A DNA stretch of 64,000 bases from Alphaproteobacteria bacterium (lineage in GTDB: Bacteria > Pseudomonadota > Alphaproteobacteria > Caulobacterales > Parvularculaceae), in the NCBI GenBank assembly GCA_016125455.1, contig WGLS01000001.1, positions 682,001 through 746,000 of the forward strand, given 5' to 3'. The notes below the pieces were generated by a model. The model did no database searches. It had not been told where the DNA came from and was given only the letters and a program-made list of their open reading frames with translations. A program made the position numbers and the translations under genes. Shown here one piece after another: positions 39,904-48,812 of the stretch. Position 1 is the stretch's first letter, and each line of letters starts with the position of its first letter.

Positions 39904-40440
39904 TCAAGCGGACGCGCGGCCTGCAAGACCCTTCGGCGTCGCGAATTCGACCAGCGCGCCCGTATGGGGCGAAATCTCCCGCCAGCTGTTCGCGGGGAAC
40001 GTGAAAACGGCGAGGCCGGCGGTCGGAAACTTCTCGCCAATCGCGACAAGGGCGGCGGCGTCCCCGGCGAGCGGGTCGGCGAGACGGGCGCAGAGATCCT
40101 CCAGGCCGGGATTGTGGCCGATCACGAGCGCGGCGGCATGGCGGTCGCCGAGGCCGGCGATCTCGGAAAGTAGCTGCTTCGCCGTCGCGAGATAGAGCGT
40201 CTCGGCATAGGCCGTCGGCGCGGGCGGATCGAGATATGGCTGGATCCGCTCCAGCGTCTCGCGGGTGCGCGCGGCCGGCGAGCACAGCACGTAATCCGGC
40301 CGATAGGCCTGGCGCGCCATGTGGGCGCCCATGACCGGCGCGGCAGAGCGGCCGCGGGCGTTCAGGGGGCGGTCGAAATCCCGCTGGCCCGGATCGGCCC
40401 AGCTCGACTTCGCATGACGCAGGATGAATAGCTGTTTCAT
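39904..40440 (-). CDS. sixA: Histidine phosphatase SixA family protein
   Basis: The protein has 178 aa and belongs to the histidine phosphatase (phosphoglycerate mutase-like) superfamily. The catalytic RHG-type motif is at the start (LFILRHAKSSWAD), and the second active-site His is in ALVIGHNPGLEDL. SixA in E. coli dephosphorylates a phosphotransferase-system His; the target here is unknown. The ATG at 40440 gives MKQLFILRHAK, the usual family start. The gene lies 11 bases downstream of selD on the same strand, so it is probably co-transcribed. Confidence 0.88.
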   Translation of the reverse strand: MKQLFILRHAKSSWADPGQRDFDRPLNARGRSAAPVMGAHMARQAYRPDYVLCSPAARTRETLERIQPYLDPPAPTAYAETLYLATAKQLLSEIAGLGDRHAAALVIGHNPGLEDLCARLADPLAGDAAALVAIGEKFPTAGLAVFTFPANSWREISPHTGALVEFATPKGLAGRASA

Positions 40441-40451
40441 ATCTGTCCGGA

Positions 40452-41540
40452 TCAAATGACTGCGACGCCGGGCGCGCCAGCGGCGACCCGGCCGATCACG
40501 CTCGCGAAGACATGGCCGTCGGCGTGAAACAGCGACACGACCTCGTCTGCGACGGACGGCGCGCACGCGACGAGGAGCCCGCCCGACGTCTGCGGATCGG
40601 TCAGCAGCGTGCGCGCCTCATCAGCATGATCCTCGACCGCTATGCTGGCGAAGTCTTCAATGCTCGCCCAGTTGCGGGCCGACGCGCCGGTTATCGCGCC
40701 TTCCATCATGTATCCCCACGAACTCTTGATTCTTGGCACCGCTCCGAATTCGATCTCTATACGGACTTTCGCGGCGCGGGCCATCTCCGCGGCGTGCCCG
40801 AGAAGGCCGAAGCCAGTGACGTCGGTCATCGCGTGCACCTCATCCATGCCGGCGAGCGCGATGCCCGGCCGGTTCAGCAAGGTCGTCCAGCTCAGCATCT
40901 CGAAATAATGCTTTTCAAACAGAAGGCCGCGCTTGAACGCTGCAGAAAGAATGCCGACGCCAAGCGGCTTGCCGAGAATGAGAACGTCGCCGACGCGCGC
41001 GCCGGCGTTCGTCCGTATCCGTTTTGGATGAACCCGGCCGATCGCTGCGAGGCCATAAATCGGCTCCGCTGTGTCGATGGAATGCCCGCCGGCGATCGGC
41101 GCGCCGGCGGCTTCCGCGACGTCGCGGCCGCCGCGCACGATCTCGCCGATCGTCGCCGGCGACAGCTTGTCCGTCGGCATGCCGAGGATCGCGAGGCAGA
41201 AGATCGGCGTCGCACCCATGGCGTAAATGTCGGACAGGGCGTTCGTCGCTGCGATGCGGCCGAAATCATAAGGGTCATCAACGATCGGCGTGAAGAAGTC
41301 AGTTGTGGCGACGACTGCGACGTCGTCTGACAGTCGGTAGACGGCGGCGTCATCGCGCGTCGAAGCGTCGACGAGCAAGTCGGGCGAAGGCGTGAAGCTG
41401 CTGGCGCCCGCCGCGCCGAGCAGCGTCTCAAGCAGCGCGGGCGCGATCTTGCAGCCGCACCCGCCGCCATGGGCGAGGCTCGTCAGCCGCACGGCGGCAT
41501 CGGGGCCGGGGACATCGTCCTGGGGTGGCAAATCGGTCAT
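40452..41540 (-). CDS. selD: Selenide, water dikinase (selenophosphate synthetase)
   Basis: SelD makes selenophosphate from selenide and ATP, the selenium donor for selenocysteine and for 2-selenouridine in tRNA. The protein has 362 aa. The N-terminal glycine-rich active loop is HGGGCGCK, with Cys28 and Cys30; the catalytic position is Cys rather than selenocysteine. Other family segments are TTDFFTPIVDDPYDFGRIAA, GHSIDTAEPIYGL, MTDVTGFGLLGH and LLTDPQTSGGLLVA. The ATG at 41540 gives MTDLPPQDDV; the frame stays open far upstream without conservation. The mnmH gene lies 764 bases away, divergently, beyond a CBS gene. Confidence 0.95.
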   Translation of the reverse strand: MTDLPPQDDVPGPDAAVRLTSLAHGGGCGCKIAPALLETLLGAAGASSFTPSPDLLVDASTRDDAAVYRLSDDVAVVATTDFFTPIVDDPYDFGRIAATNALSDIYAMGATPIFCLAILGMPTDKLSPATIGEIVRGGRDVAEAAGAPIAGGHSIDTAEPIYGLAAIGRVHPKRIRTNAGARVGDVLILGKPLGVGILSAAFKRGLLFEKHYFEMLSWTTLLNRPGIALAGMDEVHAMTDVTGFGLLGHAAEMARAAKVRIEIEFGAVPRIKSSWGYMMEGAITGASARNWASIEDFASIAVEDHADEARTLLTDPQTSGGLLVACAPSVADEVVSLFHADGHVFASVIGRVAAGAPGVAVI

Positions 41541-41729
41541 GGCGGTCAACCTCTTGCGCGTTCGGCCGCTTTCTCCCGGCCGACTTCGATCCCGTCGGGT
41601 ATGGCGCGCCGGGATGGCCCTGTCGAGGCGCGCTGCCAAATGTCGCCGCGAAGGCGCCTTCGGCGGAACGAAGATGGCGCGCCTCGTGTTAGTATCCATT
41701 GCCTCATTCGCCGGTCGAAGGAGAACGAC

Positions 41730-42236
41730 ATGCTGATCAAGGAGCGTCTGGAGTTTCACAACAAGCGCAAGGTCCTCGAATTTTCGCCGGACGCCACCGT
41801 GAGCGAAGCGGCGAAGGAAATGGCCCAGCTCAATTATGGCTCCGGCATGGTGGTCGGGCCGGATGGCAAGCCCGTCGGGATCGTGACCGAGCGGGACTTC
41901 CTGCGCCGTGTCCTCGGCGAAGCGCTCGACCCGGCGACGACAAAGCTGGCGGACGTGATGACAAAGGAGTTGAAGCTCGCAAAGGGCGACGACGACCTGA
42001 TGGCGTGGCTGCGGATGATGTCGAACGAGCGGTTCCGCCACCTGCCCGTCGTGGACGACGATGGCCGGGTGATCGCGATGATGTCCCAGGGCGATTTCGT
42101 CGCCTATACATGGCCGGAAGTCCTGAAGCGGATGACCGAGACGACGCGGGCGAGCCTCGGCGACCGATACTATCCCTACCTCGTCGTCGGCGGCGTGATG
42201 CTCTACACGGTACTGCTGCTGTTCCTGTTCCGGTAG
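41730..42236 (+). CDS. CBS-domain protein with C-terminal membrane helix
   Basis: The protein has 168 aa from the ATG at 41730, with AAGGAG at 41718-41723. Two CBS motifs form one Bateman module: LNYGSGMVVGPDGKPVGIVT and RFRHLPVVDDDGRVIAMMSQ. CBS pairs bind adenine nucleotides and sense energy state. A C-terminal hydrophobic helix (YLVVGGVMLYTVLLLFLF) would anchor it in the membrane. It lies between divergent selD and mnmH. It is 67 bases before mnmH on the same strand, but a functional link to selenium is not shown. Confidence 0.87.
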   Translation: MLIKERLEFHNKRKVLEFSPDATVSEAAKEMAQLNYGSGMVVGPDGKPVGIVTERDFLRRVLGEALDPATTKLADVMTKELKLAKGDDDLMAWLRMMSNERFRHLPVVDDDGRVIAMMSQGDFVAYTWPEVLKRMTETTRASLGDRYYPYLVVGGVMLYTVLLLFLFR

Positions 42237-42303
42237 GGGCGGGGGGGCGCCGCCTGCCACGGCGGCTTTGACCGATCGGGGGCAGCCGGGGCATGGTCCG
42301 GCG

Positions 42304-43362
42304 ATGATCGCCCGCGTCGCCGACCTCTCCTCCGCCAGCCTCGCCGCATTCGATGACGTCATCGATGTTCGTTCCCCTGCGGAATATGCCGAGGACAGGC
42401 TGCCGCGCGCCATCAGCCTGCCGGCCCTGTCGAACGATGAACGCGCGGCGGTCGGCGCGGTTTACAAGCAGGTATCGCCCTTTGCGGCGCGCCGGATCGG
42501 CGCGGCGATGGTGGCGCGCAATGTCGCCGCAGGGCTCGAGACGACGCTTGCCGACCGGCCGCGCGACTGGAGCCCGCTCGTCTATTGCTGGCGGGGCGGC
42601 CAGCGGTCCGGCGCGGTCGCGACGATCCTCGCCGCCGTCGGCTGGCGCGTCGCGGTCGTCGACGGCGGCTGGAAGGCGTGGCGCCGACGCGTGGTCGCGG
42701 CGACGCGGGGGGCGGGGCCGGATCTGCCAGTACTGTTGGTGGACGGACAGACGGGCTGCGCCAAGACGGAGATTCTCGCGCGCGCCGCGGCGCTCGGCGC
42801 GCCGGCGATCGACCTTGAAGGCGCGGCGAACCATCGGGGCTCCGCCTTCGGCGCCGTCGCCGACGCGCCGCAGCCGAGCCAGAAACGATTCGAGAGCCTG
42901 ATCTACGAGGCGCTTGAGGCGCCCGGTCCGGCGGGCGCGCGCTACCTCGTCGAGGCGGAATCGGCGCTCGTTGGCGCCTTGCGCATCCCTGCGCGGGTCT
43001 GGCGCTCCATGAAGGCTGCGCCGCGGATCGAGGTGCGCGCGCCTCTCGACGCGCGGGTCGCCTTTACGCTTGAAACGTATACGGATGTTGCGAGCGACGC
43101 CTCGCGCCTCATCGCGTCGATCGACCTCCTTGCAAAGGCGCACCCGAAAGAAACAATTGAGGCGTGGCGCGCGATGGCGCGGACCGGCGACCATGCCGCC
43201 CTTGTCGCCGCGCTGATGACTGAGCATTACGATCCGCTTTATGAGCGATCGCGCCGCAAGCGGATGGACCGGCCCGCGGCAGTGGTCGAACTCCCCGGCC
43301 TCGACGCCGCCGCCCTCGACATCGCCGCGGCGGAGGCGGCGCGGATCGCGCGGACCGGATAA
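42304..43362 (+). CDS. mnmH: tRNA 2-selenouridine synthase
   Basis: MnmH (SelU) replaces sulfur by selenium in 2-thiouridine at the tRNA wobble position, using selenophosphate from SelD. The protein has 352 aa. A rhodanese domain forms the first half, with DVIDVRSPAEYAEDRLPRA and the catalytic Cys95 in PLVYCWRGGQRSG. A P-loop follows at about 148-155 (GQTGCAKT), then the family segments NHRGSAFG and SQKRFESLIYEAL and the C-terminal YDPLYERS. The ATG at 42304 begins MIARVADLSS; the frame extends upstream without conservation. It converges with the hydroxylase gene 7 bases away. Confidence 0.94.
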   Translation: MIARVADLSSASLAAFDDVIDVRSPAEYAEDRLPRAISLPALSNDERAAVGAVYKQVSPFAARRIGAAMVARNVAAGLETTLADRPRDWSPLVYCWRGGQRSGAVATILAAVGWRVAVVDGGWKAWRRRVVAATRGAGPDLPVLLVDGQTGCAKTEILARAAALGAPAIDLEGAANHRGSAFGAVADAPQPSQKRFESLIYEALEAPGPAGARYLVEAESALVGALRIPARVWRSMKAAPRIEVRAPLDARVAFTLETYTDVASDASRLIASIDLLAKAHPKETIEAWRAMARTGDHAALVAALMTEHYDPLYERSRRKRMDRPAAVVELPGLDAAALDIAAAEAARIARTG

Positions 43363-43369
43363 GGCGCGC

Positions 43370-44272
43370 CTACGCCGCTGGAACCATCGCCGCGCGGTGC
43401 TTCGGACAGTCGCTTCGGCAGACGCCGTCATGGCTCCATTCCGGCGGCATCCAGAGATAGAGAAGCCTGTCGGACAGCCGGTCGGCGGTTTTCATCCTCG
43501 CCCAGAGCTGGCTAAACCCCGCGAATTGCGCCGTCAGCGGATTATTATCATGGACCGGGTTGACGAGGCCCACCACTGGCGGCTCCCTGTAAGGCTCGAA
43601 GCTGCCGAACATCCGGTCCCAGACCGTCAGAACCTGGGAATAGTTCCGGTCGATGTATTGCGGCTGGTTCGCATGGTGGACCATGTGGATACGGGGCGTT
43701 GCGAGGACTTTCTCGAGCAATCCGAGATCGCCGATATAGCTGGCATGGTTCCATATACCGTAAGCGGATTTCATCGCCGCGACGCCGAAATAGACGATGG
43801 GGCCGACGCCGAGGAGCGCGGCCGGCAGCGCGAACGCGGATTGCAGCTTGCCGTCGAGGAAAAAGCCGCGCGCCGCAGTCGAATGATTGAATTCGTTCGA
43901 CGAGTGGTGGATCGAATGGAACGCCCACATCAGGCCAATCCGGTGGCCCATGCGGTGCTCGGCGTAGTAGGCGACCTCGTGGACAATGAAGGCTATCAAG
44001 GCGGCGAGCCAGGCCTGGTCGATCGTCATTATTCGAAACGAATCATACGCCCATGCATAGAGCGCCAGCGGCAGAAGAAAGCCGACGACAATACCGATCA
44101 CGGAATTCATGAGATTGAGCCCGATCGAACACAGCGCGTCGCGGTTGTTGTATTCGCCGGGGCGTCGCGCGAAATAGAAAAGGCGCTCGCCAATCACCAT
44201 GCTGAAATAGGCCCCGGCGAGCCACCAGATGCCGTCCGGCCCGCCAAAGGTTTCGATCGCCGTTTCGATCAC
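43370..44272 (-). CDS. Fatty acid hydroxylase/sterol desaturase family protein
   Basis: This is a membrane-bound di-iron enzyme of the fatty acid hydroxylase superfamily. With GTG at 44272 it has 300 aa. This start is preceded by GGGAGAAG, whereas the upstream TTG at 44341 is not. The three His boxes are complete: HEVAYYAEHRMGH, HSIHHSSNEFNH and HMVHHANQPQ. Four or five membrane helices surround them. Members hydroxylate or desaturate lipids, carotenoids or sterol-like compounds; the substrate is unknown. A C-terminal Cys/His cluster (GVCRSDCPKH) is unusual. A 14-base tandem repeat lies just upstream. Confidence 0.87.
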   Translation of the reverse strand: MIETAIETFGGPDGIWWLAGAYFSMVIGERLFYFARRPGEYNNRDALCSIGLNLMNSVIGIVVGFLLPLALYAWAYDSFRIMTIDQAWLAALIAFIVHEVAYYAEHRMGHRIGLMWAFHSIHHSSNEFNHSTAARGFFLDGKLQSAFALPAALLGVGPIVYFGVAAMKSAYGIWNHASYIGDLGLLEKVLATPRIHMVHHANQPQYIDRNYSQVLTVWDRMFGSFEPYREPPVVGLVNPVHDNNPLTAQFAGFSQLWARMKTADRLSDRLLYLWMPPEWSHDGVCRSDCPKHRAAMVPAA

Positions 44273-44350
44273 GCTCTTCTCCCGGCTTATGCAAGCGTTC
44301 GCCTCTCGACCATGCTGCTTCGCAATCCGGGCGCGCGTCAACTTGCGGCC

Positions 44351-44430
44351 AAACCCGCGCCGCCAAACCCGCGCCGCCTGACCCGCGCCGCCTGACCCGC
44401 GCCGTCTGACCCGCGCCGTCTGCCCCGCGT
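44351..44430. repeat. 14-bp tandem repeat, five units and a partial
   Basis: Units of 14 bases (consensus TGACCCGCGCCGCC or AAACCCGCGCCGCC) start at 44351, 44365, 44379, 44393 and 44407, with a partial sixth at 44421. It fills the gap between the SDR gene and the hydroxylase gene. The 14-base period is not a multiple of 3, so the repeat is unlikely to be coding. Confidence 0.85.
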
Positions 44431-44431
44431 C

Positions 44432-45415
44432 TCACGCGCCCGCGAGCAGCCGCTCCGTCATGTCCCACAGGCGCGCCGCCTGTTCGCGATCGACCGCATG
44501 GGGCGCAACGTGCATGTAATAGACGCTGTCCGGCCCGGCGACCGGCGCCACGTCGCAGTCCTCGCAATAGACCCCGCCGACGCCGCCGAGCTTCGGGCTC
44601 GTCGCCGCAAAGAGCGTCGTCGTTGCGCCCTGGGGCGGCGTCTTGAAAAGGGAGCGCGCGACCTCGGACAGGCCGCCCGATGGGTCTTTCCAGCCGAGCT
44701 CGACCATTTCCTCCTCGGTCAGGTGCCGTTGCAGCGGCGTCATGATGCCGCCGGGGTGCACGGCGAACGCGCGCACGCCGTCATTTTTCAGACGCATGTC
44801 GACGCCGACCGCAAAGAGGGAGTTCGCCGTCTTAGCCTGTCCGTAGGCGGTCCATTTATGATAGGGCTCCTGCTTGAAGAAGGGATCGTCGAAACGCACC
44901 GGCGAGCGTTTGTGCCCGGTGGACGACAGCGCCACGACCCGCGCGCCCCCGTCAGCGCCGGCCTTGCGAATGGCGGGCTCAAGGCCAGCAAAGAGCGCCG
45001 CATGGCCGAGATGGTTGACGCCGAATTGCCGCTCCCATCCGGGGCCGACGGTTTCCTCCGGACACGCCATGATGCCGGCATTGTTGATGAGGAGGTGAAG
45101 CCGGTCGTGGGCCGCGGCGAAGTCCGCGGCGAAGGCGCGCACCGAGCCGATGTCGGCGAGGTCCATCGCCGCCACCGCTATGTCGCCTTCGACATCGGCG
45201 AGCGCCGTCTTCGCCGCATCGGGACGGCGCGCCGGCACCACGACCTTCGCGCCCGCCTTGGCCATGGCGCGCGTCGTTTCGAGGCCGATGCCGGAATACC
45301 CGCCGGTGACGATCGCGTTGCGGCCGGAAAGGTCGATGCCCGCCATGATCTCGTCCGGCGACGACTTCGCCTTGTAGCCTGAGCCTATCGGTTTCTGGTC
45401 CGGCGAAATGTCCAT
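44432..45415 (-). CDS. Short-chain dehydrogenase/reductase
   Basis: This 327-aa classical-type SDR is of the length and layout of retinol-dehydrogenase-like or WW-oxidoreductase-like members. The cofactor motif is TGGYSGIGLE (38-47), with NNAG for the central strand. The catalytic Tyr-Lys pair is in WTAYGQAKTANSLF, and the catalytic Ser is in VVALSSTGHK. The Arg after beta-2 (PARRPDAAK) suggests NADP(H). A Cys-containing motif near the C-terminus (GVYCEDCDVA) is shared by many bacterial members annotated as oxidoreductases. The physiological substrate is unknown. It is upstream of the hydroxylase gene on the same strand, separated by the 14-base repeat. Confidence 0.88.
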   Translation of the reverse strand: MDISPDQKPIGSGYKAKSSPDEIMAGIDLSGRNAIVTGGYSGIGLETTRAMAKAGAKVVVPARRPDAAKTALADVEGDIAVAAMDLADIGSVRAFAADFAAAHDRLHLLINNAGIMACPEETVGPGWERQFGVNHLGHAALFAGLEPAIRKAGADGGARVVALSSTGHKRSPVRFDDPFFKQEPYHKWTAYGQAKTANSLFAVGVDMRLKNDGVRAFAVHPGGIMTPLQRHLTEEEMVELGWKDPSGGLSEVARSLFKTPPQGATTTLFAATSPKLGGVGGVYCEDCDVAPVAGPDSVYYMHVAPHAVDREQAARLWDMTERLLAGA

Positions 45416-45477
45416 GATAGCGGTCTCCTAGGTTTGGGGCGGCGTTTGCAGTTTGCAGGCATTCATGCGCATTGCGC

Positions 45478-45493
45478 GGCGGCGCGCGCCGCC
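45478..45493. repeat. 16-bp perfect GC palindrome
   Basis: GGCGGCGC is followed by its reverse complement GCGCCGCC. It lies 40 bases past the stop of the TraB/GumN gene and upstream of the SDR gene on the same strand, so it could be a transcript-end hairpin. Confidence 0.3.
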
Positions 45494-45532
45494 ATTCGGC
45501 GTCGACAATGGACGAAGTGTCCAGCGGCAACG

Positions 45533-48500
45533 CTACTGGATCCGGTCAGGATAAAGGCCGCGCGCCTTCAGAAGCTCCAGCACGCTGTCGTCGCCGACGA
45601 GGTGTCCGACGCCGACCGTGACGAACACGTCCTCCGATCCGGCGAGGTAGGCCGCGATGCGCTCCGCCCACGCTGCATTTCGCTCGGCGAAGATCGACTT
45701 GTATGCGCTCGGGGATTCTTCGCGCAGCGGCGTCAGGGCGATCGCCTCCAGCGCGGCGAGGTCGCCCGTGCGCCAGGCCGTCAGCATGCGTTCTGTCGTT
45801 TCCCGGAACTCGGCGATCTGTTCGAAAGTTGCGTCGAAATTCGCGAGCATGTCGCCGCGCGACAGGCTCGCGAGCACGCGGATCTGTTGCTCGGCGGTTT
45901 CAAGGTGGCCGATTGCGTCGCCTTCGCGCGAGGCCTGGGCGAGGATCGCCGCTTCGACGCCGGTCTCCGGGTTGAAGCCGAAGCGCTGGAAGACCGCCTG
46001 GCTGAGCGACACGAGGGCAAGCCAGGGACGCATGTTCTGTAGCTGGGCGGCGTCGATGCCAAGATCCCCGGCGAGGCGCGCGACCTTGTCGAACCTTTCG
46101 TCCCCGATTTCGCCGACGAGCGAGACGCCGTTCGGGTTCACGCCATAGGCCGCGACTGCGGACTGGATGGCCCGGGCCGCTTCGGGCGAGGCGGCGTCCG
46201 CCTCGACGACGGTGATGCCGGCGTCGGCCATGGCGCGGTCGAGAACGCTGGTGCGCCAGGCGACGCCTCGAGGCAGCACGTGCAGCGCGCCAAAGACGTA
46301 GACGGAGGAATCAGAGTCGGCGATGCGCCACAGGGCCGGCGCGCCGGCTGGCGCCGCCGCCGGCGCAGGCGCGGCCGCCGGGGACTGGTCGCCGTCCGCC
46401 CTGGTTTCCGTTACGGTTTCCGGTCCAGTTCCCGCGGAGGCGTCCGCGATAGCGCCTGTCGGCGCGCTCACGGGCGCATCCAGGGGGGCGTCAAGCGGCG
46501 CGTCCAGAGGCGCATCGTTGGCGCCGTCCGCCACTATGTCGGCTGGCCCATCGGCCATCACGTCAGTGTCGGGAAGCGCCGTCTGCATTTCCGCGGGGGG
46601 CGTTTCCGTCGTCTGCGTTCCCGTTGGGGGCGCCTCCCGGGTTTCGCCGACGGGATCCACGGCGACCTCATCGAGCGGCGCGGGCGCCGACATTGGAAGA
46701 TCCGCAGGCGGCAGGTCTTCGGGCGGAAGATCCTGAGGCGCATCGTCTGCGGTGATCGTCGGCGGATCGATCCGCGTCGTCGTCAGCGGCCCATCGAGCA
46801 GGTTGGCGTCGGCTAGCGCAAGGCGCCCCTCGGCGCCGCTGTCCGGTTCCGGAACGATCGCCGCCGCGGCCGGGTCCCCTTCGGAGCGCACGGGCGCCGT
46901 TCCAAAGGACATCGACCCAAAGGCCATGTCGTCAGGACGAACCGTCTCGGCGGCGGCCATGTCGACAGTGACCGGATCATCGGTTGCCGGAATTTCGGCG
47001 ATGGTTTCGTCGGCGATGCTATCGCTTGCGGCATCCGCGTTGGCGATGTCCGCGTCGGCAATGCCTGCGGGCGCAGCGTCCATGCTGGCCGCGTCAGGGA
47101 CGGGAGCGTCCGCTTGATCGCCGGCCTCGGCAAGTTCGGCGCCCTGGAGCGCCGCGGTATTTTCCGCGGTTGCGGCCGTCGCCGTTTCGTCGAAACCGTC
47201 AGTTTGCGGCGCATCCCCATCCGCGTCGTCGACGGGCGCTGCATCCGCGCTCGCGGCGGCGAGAAGGTCGGCGATGCGGTCTGTCTCGGCCGGCGGCGCA
47301 TCGCTCACTTCGACGGCCGACGACATGGGCGCGTCGTCCTCAGCCGCCGCCAGCGGCTGTCGGGTTGGCGGTTCCGCCGTTGCGCCCGGCGCTTCGGCCG
47401 TCTGGACGGCGCCAGGCCGCGCCCGGCGGCGAGGCGCAATCGAGATGTCGATCGCCGCCTGTTTCATCCCTGAAGATTGGGTCGCGCCCGAAGATATTGA
47501 CGGCGAGACGTCTTCGGACGCGCGCGACGTCGCGATCGATGGGCCCACAACTGGCTGGCGGTCAGTCGACCGCGTCTCCTGCGGACCCGCGCCCGCCATC
47601 GGCCATGGCGCGATTGCGACGTCGATGGGGGGGCTGTCGGCCGGGACGCTGCCTGCCGCAAGCGCGTCGGCCACAATGGCCGCAATCGGGTCGGCACCTG
47701 AGTCTCGACCCGAATCTGGATCCGGATCCCGCCCGGCTTCCCCGGTTGCGGCGACAGCCGCGGCGTCTGCCGCAGGTTCCGCAGCAACGTCGGCCAAGGT
47801 TTCCGTCTGGCTTCGCGCGGCGATACCCGTCTCTGAGCCCGTCTCCGGCGACAGGCTGGGCGCGGTCAGCGCATAATCAACGCCGCCGAGGGCGTCGGTC
47901 GCCGGCTGCTCCTCTTCGAGGATCGTTTCGTCAAAACCCGCATCGGCGCCTGCATCGGTCGGGTACCCGGCGTCCGCCTCCCGCGTCGCCTCGACAATCG
48001 CCTGAGCGATCGGGTCGAGCTCGATCGGCACGTCGATCGGCAGGTCAACGGGGCCGGCATTCACGTAGGCGCCCGACGCGAGCCGTTCCGACAAAGAAAC
48101 AGCCTCCGTCGGACCGTCCGGTTCGCTCGTGTCCGCGGAAGCGGCCTGCGGCGCGGCTGCTTCGGGCGCGTCCGGCGTGGACGCCGCCGCCTGAGTGACA
48201 GGGCCGGACGCCGGAGACGCGGCAAGGCGCAGCGCCGATGCCTCGGCTGGCGCCTGTCCGTCGATTTCGAGCGGCGCGGCGATCTGGTAGGGCCGCTCGG
48301 CGAGGGTCGCATCGGTTTCCGCCGCCAGCTGCGCTTCAACAGACACGGCCACTGCAGGCTGCGATGTTGGGGAAGGCGGCGTAGATGAAGGGCTCGAGGC
48401 GTCCGCCGGCGCGCTCGCGGCCGCCTGTTGCGCCGCCAGTTCGGCGGCCTCTTCCGCGGCTTTTTCCGCAGCCTGGCGTTCGGCAAGCGGCGGGCGCGCC

Positions 48501-48679
48501 TCGAAGCGCATGTTTTCCCGCACCGACGAACAGCCTGTCGCAACCGCCGCGAGGGCGACCGCCGCGAACAGCGACGACCGGCGGCGTCGCGTTCCCGCGC
48601 CGGGCTTTCCTGAACCGCGCCTGTTCGAGCCCGTTTCAGGCGGGCCGGATGTCGCCTGTTCGCTGCGCTGGCAGCTCAT
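45533..48679 (-). CDS. TraB/GumN-family lipoprotein with a giant disordered N-terminal arm
   Basis: The protein has 1048 aa. A basic N-terminus and lipoprotein signal (SSLFAAVALAAVATGC, Cys near 50) are followed by about 700 residues very rich in Ala, Asp, Pro, Glu and Thr, with no predicted fold. It includes a run of DAPL repeats encoded at 46473-46516. The last 270 residues form a TraB/GumN (PrgY-like) domain, a Tiki-type metalloprotease-like fold: LWRIADSDSSVYVFGALHVL with the conserved GxxH, GVEAAILAQA, and the final VFVTVGVGHLVGDDSVLELL. Typical TraB/GumN proteins have about 300 aa. The arm could span the periplasm or cross the wall; its role is unknown. Confidence 0.85.
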   Translation of the reverse strand: MSCQRSEQATSGPPETGSNRRGSGKPGAGTRRRRSSLFAAVALAAVATGCSSVRENMRFEARPPLAERQAAEKAAEEAAELAAQQAAASAPADASSPSSTPPSPTSQPAVAVSVEAQLAAETDATLAERPYQIAAPLEIDGQAPAEASALRLAASPASGPVTQAAASTPDAPEAAAPQAASADTSEPDGPTEAVSLSERLASGAYVNAGPVDLPIDVPIELDPIAQAIVEATREADAGYPTDAGADAGFDETILEEEQPATDALGGVDYALTAPSLSPETGSETGIAARSQTETLADVAAEPAADAAAVAATGEAGRDPDPDSGRDSGADPIAAIVADALAAGSVPADSPPIDVAIAPWPMAGAGPQETRSTDRQPVVGPSIATSRASEDVSPSISSGATQSSGMKQAAIDISIAPRRRARPGAVQTAEAPGATAEPPTRQPLAAAEDDAPMSSAVEVSDAPPAETDRIADLLAAASADAAPVDDADGDAPQTDGFDETATAATAENTAALQGAELAEAGDQADAPVPDAASMDAAPAGIADADIANADAASDSIADETIAEIPATDDPVTVDMAAAETVRPDDMAFGSMSFGTAPVRSEGDPAAAAIVPEPDSGAEGRLALADANLLDGPLTTTRIDPPTITADDAPQDLPPEDLPPADLPMSAPAPLDEVAVDPVGETREAPPTGTQTTETPPAEMQTALPDTDVMADGPADIVADGANDAPLDAPLDAPLDAPVSAPTGAIADASAGTGPETVTETRADGDQSPAAAPAPAAAPAGAPALWRIADSDSSVYVFGALHVLPRGVAWRTSVLDRAMADAGITVVEADAASPEAARAIQSAVAAYGVNPNGVSLVGEIGDERFDKVARLAGDLGIDAAQLQNMRPWLALVSLSQAVFQRFGFNPETGVEAAILAQASREGDAIGHLETAEQQIRVLASLSRGDMLANFDATFEQIAEFRETTERMLTAWRTGDLAALEAIALTPLREESPSAYKSIFAERNAAWAERIAAYLAGSEDVFVTVGVGHLVGDDSVLELLKARGLYPDRIQ
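46473..46516. repeat. 12-bp tandem repeat inside the TraB/GumN gene
   Basis: Three full 12-base units and a partial fourth encode DAPLDAPLDAPLDAP on the minus strand. The repeat is in phase with the codons and lies at the end of the disordered arm. Confidence 0.75.
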
Positions 48680-48812
48680 CCCGATGTCCCCCTACGCGCC
48701 GCGCTCAATTTAGCTGTCCGACGTTCGCGATTGTGGCCTTCGACCGGGGCCGGAACAAGGGGGCATTGCCGCGGCCTCGTCGCGCGGGGCTGCGGCGGGG
48801 AAAACCAAGCGG

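Noticed and set aside
39904-40285. N-terminal extension of the M14 peptidase reading frame, to 1111 codons
   Set aside because: It runs antisense-free but through the real sixA gene in another frame. The signal peptide and a ribosome site place the true start at 39799.
41541-42413. Extension of the selD frame over the CBS gene and the mnmH start
   Set aside because: SelD's conserved start is at 41540. The opposite strand carries a clear CBS protein with AAGGAG.
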